From Cinnamomum chago (taxonomy: Eukaryota; Streptophyta; Magnoliopsida; Laurales; Lauraceae): 64,000 nt of DNA. The stretch covers positions 51,666,501 through 51,730,500 of the forward strand of contig CP142452.1 of NCBI GenBank assembly GCA_038049695.1. The letters run 5' to 3'. Made by a program: the position numbers and the translations under genes. Below, one piece after another: positions 45,037 to 55,076 of the stretch (position 1 is its first letter; each line of letters opens with the position of its first letter). The notes beneath the pieces are model-generated. The model saw only the letters and a list, made by a program, of their open reading frames with translations. It was not told the origin of the DNA and made no database searches.

Positions 45037-46796
45037 TGTTGGAATATAGGTGGGCCTTCCAAACAGGTTTCAAAAACTTTTGACCCACTTGATGCAGGGA
45101 TCAATAATCTAGAAAGCATTAAACCCAATCCAGGATGCAATCCCTCAATCTCATAAATCATGTACAGCAACATAACCTATCTAGAAGATAGAAAATAGCA
45201 CATAAACATGCAACCACGAAATCTACAACATACAAGGATGTAGATATACCTTTGGAGCTTTGTTGTGCTCTAATGGAGAATTTGAGTTCTTTACTTTGAT
45301 GATGAACACCTTCACTATCCAATTCAGAATCTCCAACACCTTTTGATCTTCCACGCTATGACCCGTATTAGATCTCTTTTCTCAAGAAGATGGTGGAATC
45401 TTTAAAAGAAAACCCAACTAGTAACTCTAAGGAACTAAAGGTGAAAGAGAGGGGAACTTAGAGATGAAGAGAACTTGTGCAGCTCTTGCACAAAGGGGCT
45501 GGACTTGCACTACTTATTATGCACGACCAGGAGAGGTTTATTCCCCTTTATATAGCCCTCCAATCCACCTATTTCCCTATTTGAAATAGAAGTTTAACTC
45601 CCATTACAAAATAGTAAACTTCTCCCTTGCTAGTTGCCATAGAAGTCTCACTTCCACAACACTTAGTAGCTTTCTCCTTTCTAATTAAAATAGAAGTCCT
45701 ACTTCCATTAATAACTAGTAGCTTACCATTACCACTATTAGAAGTCTCACTTCAAATAGAAATAGTAACCTTCCTTTTAGAGTTCAAGTAGAATTGGTAT
45801 CTTTCTAATAACTTGGGCTAGCGTGGGGACCACTAGGGATTCCTTAGAAAGCTGGCTCCAACTGGGACACGCGACCCCACATCTCATGTGCAATCCGGGC
45901 CCACAGTTAATTGAAAACAACTCTACTATCTAAATGCAATTGCACTCCGGTCTTAGGAATAAATTACAGTGAAGACCCTAAACTTCCTCAATACCACAAG
46001 TAGGCCCCTCCATCTATATCCATGGATCAAGTGGACCTGTCCACCAAAATAGATCCATATCTTGTTATCCTTGAGCCCCAATTAATTATAATGATCACTT
46101 GGTACCGATCGAATTAACCCTTAATTGGAATGGGTGCGCACTTACCAATGATAAATCAATTAATTAGCACAAGGGGATATTAAAGATAGATTCCATCTTG
46201 ACCATTGAATGTTCCCACAGCTCTACTACCACGTACCCAAATCACCGAGGTGTTGACCTACAATTGGCCTCACTCATTGGTGACTCAAAGCAAATGAAAA
46301 GATAGAAACTCGAGTTCATTACTGTCTCAGGATTATGAGCCTATTTCTAGGGAATTATGAGAGCATACCTTAAAATAAAGACAGTGTATATAAGGTGTTT
46401 CTCATGGTCCTTCAATACATCCAATGTACCGGCACCATGATCCAGAATCTTACATTCCGATGATCGAGACAAATCACACTATCTCATAGCGATCAAAGTG
46501 CTGCAACCTTGTCAGATGAGATGTCCAATCTCATCACTGGTTGTGAAGATATTTAAGTATAAGATTTGCAATACATGTCTCCTGTATGTGGATCTCATCC
46601 ATACACATGTATTACATCTAGTATACTTGTGGACTCCGGCTCATCTCATGAACCATTATGTCATACGTATTGGTTATGTGCAAGTAATTAAACACCATTC
46701 ATCTCGTGAAAGGAAGGCATGATTGTATTGATAAATCAAGAAATGAATCATTTTATTACATCATATACCCTTGGTATTGAGACCATAAAACTAACA
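45037..46796 (-). mobile_element. Copia-1 5' LTR
   Basis: This 1,760-bp LTR reads TGTTAGTTTTATGG...TATTCCAACA on the minus strand. It is followed by ATTGGT, the first bases of the expected spacer-PBS, and then by integrase sequence. The TATA word TATATAAA lies at 45547-45554. Being adjacent to its own truncated pol, it is taken as the 5' LTR of that element. Confidence 0.85.
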
Positions 46797-46806
46797 TCCT
46801 ACCCCG

Positions 46807-47379
46807 GTGGCTCCAGTTGGAAAGAGTTTTTTTATTACTCTTCCAACGGGGCATGACAAGGGCAGTCGACCGATGGAGTGGGGTGAATCTTCATCTAGGC
46901 CATCCCTTCAGTTAATGAAGAAGGTGCTGGCGCGTGTTTTGAGTTCTTGGATCGAGACTCTCCTTTCTGGTTACTTATATGTCGGATTTGGCATGGTCAA
47001 GCATGTTTAGGAGATTTTTACCAATGTTGAAGAGGTTGGTCTGGATGTCATAGTTGCCAGGGCGATCATTGGCAGGATCATTACGTTGGGTTACAGGTGG
47101 TCTGAGAACAAGGATTTTCCTGATGAAGACTTCTTCAAAGAGATGTTTCCGAACCCCGCTAACAAAGCGAAGTCTGAAATGGATGAGACCACGTTGAGTA
47201 GGAAGCAGTTTGCCCGAGAGAGGAACGTCACCGAGTTGGCCATCATTGAGCTGAGGGATGACATTGAACGCCTCGATAGGGAGGTTCTTGAAGCTAGGCG
47301 TCGTCTTGAGCAACTAGAGGTGCAAGCTGCGGCTAACTGGGCTGCCTTAGTAGAGCTCATGCCGGGGAGAGGCACTTGA
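46807..47379 (+). pseudogene. Coiled-coil reading frame of unknown family, one stop
   Basis: A single frame runs from 46807 (no ATG; open to the LTR boundary at 46797) to 47379, with one in-frame TAG at 47008-47010. The N-terminal part reads PTGHDKGSRPMEWG, then a hydrophobic LARVLSSWIETLLSGYLYVG. The C-terminal 60 residues are a strongly charged heptad-like coiled coil (ELAIIELRDDIERLDREVL, RRRLEQLEVQAAANWAALVE). I do not recognise a domain. Its neighbours, shared with Gypsy-1 repeats, suggest the extra frame that Tat-like elements sometimes carry, but a captured host fragment is possible. Confidence 0.45.
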
Positions 47380-47728
47380 TTCTCCAGGTTGTAGACGCCG
47401 ATTGTGTTCTCAAGGAGTGGACTTGAGAACACACGTGATGGCAAATTGTTTGGGAGAAGCTTCCCGGTGTTGAAGACGGGTTACAGTGTTCAACCACATC
47501 TTATGGGAAATTTCTGAAGAAGCATGCCTCGGAAGCCTTGAGCGCCAAAGCCAAGAGTTTGCTTGAAGAGCTGAATCTTTGGTTGGAGGCCATGTTTGGC
47601 TGAGCTCCCCTTTTTTTTTTGGTAACAAACTCTCTTCTTCTTTTTTTGGTACCCCGTGTAAACACACATTCTTTTTTTGGGTACTCTTTTTTTTGTATTC
47701 CCTCCTTTCACTTAAATCCTTTTGTGAT
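47380..47728. other. Unassigned spacer
   Basis: No gene or recognisable element is seen here. Several T-tracts follow a GTACCC- or GTAACAAAC-like word. Confidence 0.5.
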
Positions 47729-48030
47729 GAAAACAAATTCAAGCAATAGTTTAATGGGAATGCTTGTTTGAAACTTTGATCAAAATCTTCTAATTTTTTG
47801 AAAATCTTTTGTCAAATGGTTGTTTTGGCATGGGAGCCGAATTTTGTTTGCAGCATGAAAGCCAAATTTGGAGTTTATGGCATGAGAGTCAAAATTTTAT
47901 TTTTCGCGTGAAAGCCAAGGTTTGTTTTTGGTTGCATGAGAGGCAAGATTTTACAGGATCTGAATTTTTGAGATGGCATGAAAGCCGGTTTTCAAGCTTA
48001 ACATTCGATACTTCCAAATTTCAAAATCGC

Positions 48031-48370
48031 CGAGAAGCGACACTTTGTCGATACTTGCACAAAAAGATCATGGAGATGAAAAATTCCAATTGATATCCAC
48101 AAACCCAGAATTTAAACAAAAACCGAGGTAAAAAAAAACAAACCTCAAATTTCAAAAATCGTGGGGAAGCGACATTCCATCGATACCCACAAAACCAAAA
48201 TTTTTGAGAAAAAAAAGCAAGGAAGCAATGCTTAGTCGATACTTGTGCCCAAATTTGCGAGGAGGCGACATTCCATCGATACTCCCAACCGAATGAGCAA
48301 GGATGCGACATTCCATCGATACTTGCAAGACCATTCAGCAGGGAGGCGACTTTTAGTCGATATTTGTATT
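48031..48370. repeat. GCGACATTCCATCGATAC tandem repeat
   Basis: About six units with GCGACATTCCATCGATAC or GCGACTTTTAGTCGATA recur every 35-130 bp. Some pair CGA with TCG around ATTCCA, so small hairpins are possible. Confidence 0.65.
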
Positions 48371-48385
48371 TTTGAAAACCAAAAC

Positions 48386-48700
48386 TCGGCTATAAATGCC
48401 ACAAAAAATCGGCTAATAATGCCACAAAAATCGGCTATAAACGCCACAAAAAACCGGCTATAAACGCCAAAAACTCGGCTCTCATGCCAAAAATTGGCTA
48501 TAAACGCCAAAAACCTGGCTCTCACGCCAAAAATTGGCTATAAATGCCACAAAACCTGGCTTTCATGCCAATAAAACAAAACTTGGTTTCAAAATTAAAT
48601 CGGCTATAAATGCCACAAAAATCGGCTATAAACGCCACAAAAAATTGGCTCTCATGCCACAAACTCGGCTATAAACACCACAAAATCGGCTATAAACGCA
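48386..48700. repeat. CGGCTATAAACGCCAC tandem repeat
   Basis: About fourteen units of 18-25 bp read TCGGCTATAAACGCCACAAA with variants. It is the complement of the short repeat in the Gypsy-1 LTR (12638-12708). Confidence 0.8.
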
Positions 48701-49109
48701 CAAAATTTTGGCTTCCATGCCAAAAACAAAATTTCGGCTTCTATGCCAACCAAAAACAAATCTTGGCTATCAATGCCACAAACAAAATTTTTTAGCTCCC
48801 ATGCCACAAATAAAACCGGCTTCCATGCCATCGCAAATTTTGGCTTTCATGCCATTTCAAAGAACTTCGACTCCTACGCCACAAAATTCGACTCATGCCA
48901 TTTCAAAAATTGGCTTTCATGCCATCCCAAAAAAATTTGGCACCCATGCCACAAACAAAATTCCGGCTTCCATGTCGACCCAAATTTGGCTCTCATGCCA
49001 TCTCAAAATTCAACTTTCACGCCATCACAAAATTCGGCTTTCACAAAATGACAAACTTTTGATCAAATTTCCAAACAAACATTCCCATTTAACTATTGCT
49101 TGAATTTAT

Positions 49110-50579
49110 CAGCACTTTGATCACTATGAGATAAAATGATTTGTCTCGATCATCGGAATGTAAGATTCTGGATCATGGTGCTGGTACATTGGATGTATTG
49201 AAGGACCATGAGAAGCACCTTATATACACTGTCTTTACTTTAAGGTCTGCTCTCATAATTCCCTATAAATAGGCTCATAATTCTGAGACATTAATGAACT
49301 CAAGTTTCTATCTATTCATTTGCTTTGAGTCACCAATGAGTGAGGCTAATTGTAGGTCAACACCTCGGTGATTTGGGCACGTGGTAGTAAAGCTGTGGGA
49401 ACATTCAATGGTCAAGATGGAATCTATCTTTAATATCCCCTTGTGCCAATTAATGGATTTATCATTGGTAAGTGCGCACCCATTCCAATTAAGAGTTAAT
49501 TGGATCGGTACCAAATGATCATTATAATTAATTGGGGCTCAAGGATAATAAGATATGGATCTTCTTTGGTGGACAGGTCCAATTGATCCATGGATATAGA
49601 TGGAGGGGCTTGCTTGTGGTAATGTGGAAGTTTAGGGTCTTCATTGTAATATATTCCTAAGACTGGAGTGCAATTGCATTTATATAGTGGAGTTATTTAC
49701 AATTAACTGTGGGCCCGGATTGCACATGAGATGTGGGGTCGCGTGTCCCAGTTGGAGCCAGCTTTCTAAGGAATCCCTAGTGGTCCCCACGCTAGCCCAA
49801 GTTATTAGAAAGATACTAATTCTACTTGAACTCTAAAAGGAAGGTTACTATTTCTATTTAAAGTGAGACTTCTAATAGTGGTAATGGTAAGCCACTAATT
49901 ATTAATGGAAGTAGGACTTCTATTTTAATTAGAAAGGAGAAAGATACTAATTGTTGTGGAAGTGAGACTTCTATGGCAACTAGAAAGGGAGAAGTTTACT
50001 ATTTTGTAATAGGAGTTAAACTTCTATTTCAAATAGGAAAAGAGGTGGATTGGAGGGCTATATAAAGAGGAATAAACCCCTCTAGGTCTTGCATAATAGT
50101 GTGAGCAACTTCAGTCCCTTTGTGCAAGTGTTGTACAAGTTCTCTTCCTCTCTAAGTTCTCCTCTCTTTCTCCTTTAGTTCCTTAGAGTTACTAGTTGGG
50201 TTTTCTCTTGGAGATTCCACCATCTTCTTGAGAAAAGAGATCTAATATGGGTCATAGCGTGGAAGATCAAAAGGTGTTGGAGATTCTGAATTTGGATAGT
50301 GAAGGTGTTCATCATCAAAAAAAGAACTCAAATTCTCCATTAGAGCACTATAAAGCTCCAAATGTATATCTACATCCTTGTATGTTGTAGATTTCGTGGT
50401 TGCATGTTTAGGTGTTGTTTTCTATCTTCTAGATAGTATATGTTGCTGTACATGGTTTATGAGTTCGAGGGATTGCATCCTAGATTGGGTTTTTGATTGC
50501 CTTCTAGATAGAGGTTCCCTGCATCAAGTGGGTCAAAACTTTTTGAAGCCTATCTGAAAGGCCCACCTATTTTCCAACA
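49110..50579 (+). mobile_element. Copia-3 LTR, 5' truncated
   Basis: It is the reverse complement of about 45037-46495 and ends TTTTCCAACA. The first roughly 300 bp are missing, replaced by the inverted-repeat fragment. TATA word TATAAAG is at 50061. Confidence 0.9.
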
Positions 50580-50581
50580 AT

Positions 50582-50593
50582 TGGTATCAGAGC
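50582..50593 (+). other. Copia-3 primer-binding site (initiator-Met tRNA)
   Basis: TGGTATCAGAGC lies two bases after the LTR end. Confidence 0.95.
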
Positions 50594-50850
50594 CATACAT
50601 CATCTCTAATTATGTTAGATAAACAAGCTTGCTCCAATCTTTGCATGAGATGCGAAGAAGATGATGCAAAGGCTATGTAAGGATCAGTTTTGATGAATTT
50701 ACTTGGTTTCATAGTAGATTCATGTTTGGATAGTCACAAAAGGGTTAAATAATGATGGAAGGATGGTAAGAAACCATTGGAACACTTTGGAAGTGATTTG
50801 GGGAAGAATGGACACGAAACAGAAAACCCATGTTGCAGGTTTTCGTCAGT

Positions 50851-50931
50851 CCGGTCGACCTGGCCCCGTGCTCAGTCAACAGGCTGACTTGCAGGTCGGT
50901 CGACCGAGCCCTCTGGCCGGTCGACCGAGCC
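50851..50931. repeat. GC-rich palindromes, CGGTCGACCG type, in Copia-3 leader
   Basis: Three GGTCGACC words occur here. The aligned part of Copia-2 has a GGCTAACCGCC word instead. Confidence 0.75.
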
Positions 50932-51290
50932 AACTGCACATCCTGATGCAGAAACTGGATTTTTCAGTTTCAGGTCTTCTCTTACATCCTATTTATCTAG
51001 CATTATTTGGCAGCCTATTTTTGTGATTTGTATGGTTGTATGAGATACTAACTTGCAGATGATCATGTCCTCTCCATATGGCCCACAAGTCTTTTGCTTT
51101 CTTTTTATGGTTATTGGTTTATTTCAGGCTAAGTGTAAAGGGCATCATGGTTTCCTTGGTTTCCCGTGAAAGGGCAAAGCATGATGAATTTCCCTATAGC
51201 CCTTTTATTTCCATGTTTAGATTACCATGTAAGTCTCATAATCAAGGCATAGGAATTTATGTAATTTTTCTAAATTTGTAAATTCCGGCG

Positions 51291-51383
51291 ATGTCCGAGA
51301 CGAAGAAGGAAAGCGATGTTGGACTCCTAATCAAAGAGCTTGAAGATTACCAAAAGAGTTTTGGAGTTTCCCAAAGAGTTTGA
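51291..51383 (+). pseudogene. Possible start of Copia-3 gag
   Basis: ATGTCCGAG opens a 30-codon frame (MSETKKESDVGLLIKELEDY and ten more residues) before TGA. It is in the place where gag should start and the Copia-2 copy keeps the ATG, but no gag motif follows. Confidence 0.25.
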
Positions 51384-52191
51384 GGAATTCCAAAGTTTTG
51401 GAAAGTCTAGAAGTCCAAGAAGTCTTCCGCTAGGGCCATGTGGAGGAGAGGACTAGTTTCTAATTTTAGCACTTTCTATTTATGGATGCATGCTTAATTT
51501 AGAATATTTCCAAATCTGATCCAAACATAGCAAGTTACTAAAATTGGTCAAATCAAATTAATTTTTGGAAAGAGTTCTAATTAGTGTTGATGACCCATGA
51601 GATGGACACATTGGTAACACTAATTTAGAAACTGGACTTTCCTTAAAATAACTTGACTTGGAACCAATCTTTGATCATATCATGAGATGATTTGATGTTC
51701 ATATGTATACATGTGGGCCCTAATACCTTACAAGGAAATCCTCAATTCTAAAATATTAAGTGGGAGCGGGGCATTTATATTTAGAAATCCCCATGGTTTT
51801 CCACCATAGGTCCATTGTAAGGAAAGTATTAGCCTCGCGCCATCTTGAGAATGGTCGTTCCCCACGGAGGGCTTTTACTTGTTCGGTTACTAGATATGGA
51901 TCTCCTATGGATAGTGTTGGTGAGATGGGGCGGGGGCCCACTCCCCAAGGAGGAGCTGCTCGCAATGGTTGTCATGCAATGCTAGTTGGTGGGTCACACT
52001 TAACTAAAACAATGATATAGTATCCCCAAGGATTTGCCTCATTTATTTTAGAAACCGAAGCTAATCGGGAGTCATTCATTATTTGGTATCAGATACCTAG
52101 ATAATAATGAATGAAGGGGATCATGGAAAGTTAGTCTTAATCCTAATTTTGACCAACTTTGATCCGCACCAAACTAGGTGGTATTCGCACT

Positions 52192-55039
52192 TGTCGCGAC
52201 CCCGGAACGGATCCCGGCCCCGCGACGCAGTAGATGATACTTTCCCACAGGTTCCCGCGGTGAGGATTCCCAAGGACAAGCGGAATCTGGCTCACACGTA
52301 CAAGTATGCGGAAGCGTGTAGCAAAACACCTCAAGATGAGCACCGACAAAACATTTAGGTGCCATAACAAATTATCACAAGGCATAGTATCAAAGAAAGA
52401 AACTAACATGGCATTCCCATTAATATTCAAGTTATAAGACTAATCAACAGTAAGTTAAGTTACAATTCCATAAGAGGCCAACAGAGGCCAATACAATTCT
52501 CAAAATATAGCAAACGAAACCCCCAGACAAAAGGTGACGAAACTCGAGAACCCGCCCGACGTCTAGATGACATCGTCGGGCTGCCACTCTCTCACAGGGG
52601 TTGGCTCACAAGCCTCCTCCTGACGCTCCTCCTCAAAGGTAACGTCTCCTGCACCTGGGCACCAACAAACAAGGGTAAAACACGACGGTTTGGCAGGTAA
52701 TCAATTTGGGCAGGAACATGAACAATAACATTTAGAGAAAACATGTGAGCAAATCTTTGATATGAAATACTATCAAAACTGAGGTACATTTTCAAGAATG
52801 CGAACAAAGCTGAGATACCGAAACAAACTAACATGAATACATAATATATCATGAATAGTTACAATCCACAAAGAGCCCATCCTTTCTCTATCATTTATAT
52901 AATGAAAAGAGCAAGCACGCACGACAAGCACGATATACATAATATAAGCACGACACGATTTCCCACAAAGACGGGAATTCCGGCCGCGGAACCGGACACG
53001 CACGATGTGTAATAAATACACGTCCAGTCTGCAGACAGTCCACATGTTTAAAGACCCCCAGACAGTGGATCGGACTGAAAGGGCAGTCTAAGCTCAGTGG
53101 TATTTACTTAATTCATGAATGCACAAAACACGCGAGATATTAACAAAACTTGTCGAGATAAACAGGGGGAAATCAATTATCAAAACACGATAAACACGAC
53201 TAGCGAGGGCATAATTAATATGCATAACACGCTTAGGAAGTGATCCCCTTTTTTCTTGAAACACATCTTCAAAACTAGCTTGTACTTAACTTCAAAACGA
53301 GTACACGATGATCTTCATTATATCGAAACCAAAGCACGAATACAGAGCCTATCAAGTTCATGCAAGGACCTTTGGTTGATCGTTGTGCAGCCGAAGCCCA
53401 GATGTTGGAATTAAAACAGAATTGGTGCCCCAAAAGTTCAAGGACATCTCGGGTTTCGAGTGCATAATATCCGGCTAAAGGCCCCTAAACATGTTCTAGT
53501 TTTCATTCTTGCAAAAAATCTTCAAAACAAGCAAATGTGTCAATTTCGGTCAGCTCGCGCTCAGCTGTCGGCTAGCCGAAATGGGAACTGGCAGCTAGCC
53601 GCAAGGTGACCGCTGGAAACCCAGGTCTGAAACAGCTCTCTGGAAAAGGAACCGAAATGCCCATAGCTGGCTTACGGTTAGCCGCAAGGGAAGCTGGCGG
53701 TTAACCGCGAGCTGACCGCAGGGCTGACCGCCGAACCCTGATGCAAAAGCCAGCTACTGGAAAAGCAACCGCCGAGTTCGGTTAGCCTGCGGTTAGCTGA
53801 AGTGGAGACTGGCGGCTAGCCGCAAGCTGACCGCTAATGCACGGGACACACGGTTCAGTGCAGGTTTTTCACATCTTTCTTCTACCCTTCTTCTTATTCT
53901 CATCCCACCTGCATTCCCTTGAGCCTACATGCTCTCCAAGGGTAAAACACACATATTTTTCCCAATCTTGCTCATTCAATCCGAAGAAAACAAGATCATG
54001 AAATTTGTAAACATATTCATATGCAAAATTTCCAAAACAACAATGTAGCTTAAAATACACATGCACAATGGTCCTATAGAGATTACTTGCCTTGCCCAAA
54101 TGCTAAACAATCATTCTCAAGCACTTCTCTCAAGCTAAGCCAACACTACAAGAAAACCCAAGAGAAAACCACACAACTTACTCAAAAATGGAACCAAGGA
54201 ACCCATTTGAACAAAATGTTTTGAAAACATGAAAAACATGATCTTGAGGAACCAAAATAACTCCATAAAGGATATGAGTGGAAGCTCTTACCTAGAGAAG
54301 GTCAAACAAGAAAGGAGGAAGAAAATGTAGACCTTGTTCCACAAGAAACTCCAATAAGCTTATACCAATAGAGAGCTTGCAAGGAGATGAAGAAGATGAT
54401 AAGCTTGGAATTCTATTTGGAGCTCTCTAGCCAAAGCACGCAAGATGAAGAAGATTGAAGAGAAGAAGAGCTTTCCTAGCCCTAGGTCAAGAAAGTTGCA
54501 GGAATTGGTAAAGTGAATGAAAAGAGAGGGAGATGGGGGAGGAAAATGGGCCCCAACTAGCTGAACTTGAAACTACGAAAACATGGTCTTGGGGACCTCG
54601 GATGACTTCGACGAAGAAGGATAAAACGATCGTCGAAAAATCTAGTTTCCAAAAAGTATATTTTTGACATGGTTTTGAGAACTTGAAAATTGTGTCCAGA
54701 TTTGTACATAAAAAACAATTTTACCCACTTTGGGCCAAAACATGGGTTTTTGGGCTTCAAATATGAATATGCTTAAAACTAAAGTTGCAACACGTCGGAA
54801 CCTCATTCAAATGAAATCAAAATCACAATCACACGGAAAACGATACGATCTTCCCAAGCTCACACGTGCACTCAGGCCTCCCTGAGTGTGTCTGACTGAT
54901 ACTAAACGTCCTCACCATTCCCAAAGCTATGTCCAAGACTAAAACTAATTACTTCTAACCAAACAACAACTAAACCCACTTAGGACTAAACACATACTAA
55001 TCGCACACTAATCGTAAAGGTCTGGGTCGGGGTCTAACA
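52192..55039 (-). mobile_element. Gypsy-2 (Tekay) 3' LTR
   Basis: This 2,848-bp LTR reads TGTTAGACCCCGACCCAG...GGGGTCGCGACA on the minus strand. GCACT (52187-52191) is the likely target duplication; its partner is off-window. It holds GGCTAACCGCC-type palindromes at 53545-53835. Comparison with the start of the 5' LTR shows about 1% difference (two changes in 177 bp). Confidence 0.95.
53545..53835. repeat. GC-rich palindrome cluster, GGCTAACCGCC type (Gypsy-2 3' LTR)
   Basis: Words such as GGCTAGCCG, GGCGGTTAACCGC and GGCGGCTAGCCGC recur here. The 5' LTR cluster (63455-63735) differs by small gains and losses of words. Confidence 0.85.
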
Positions 55040-55052
55040 TCCTCCACCCCTT
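55040..55052 (-). other. Gypsy-2 polypurine tract
   Basis: The minus strand reads AAGGGGTGGAGGA immediately before the LTR start. Confidence 0.85.
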
Positions 55053-55076
55053 ATGATATTTGGTCTACCAAATAAA

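Larger units (their letters stand above)
47729..49106. repeat. Long imperfect inverted repeat (about 1.38 kb)
   Basis: The outer ends, AAATTCAAGCAATAG-like at 47729 and its complement ending near 49106, pair over about 40 bp with a few mismatches. Further in, TTTGATCAAAA words also pair. The left arm repeats GGCATGAAAGCC-type words (about 47826-47985) and the right arm repeats the complement, GGCTTTCATGCC (about 48640-49040). The middle contains two other tandem repeats. Confidence 0.75.
50594..52191 (+). other. Copia-3 leader and start of internal region
   Basis: To about 51440 it aligns with the Copia-2 leader. The rest to 52191, where Gypsy-2 is inserted, shows no gene I recognise and only short frames. 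The remaining internal region would lie beyond the window. Confidence 0.7.
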
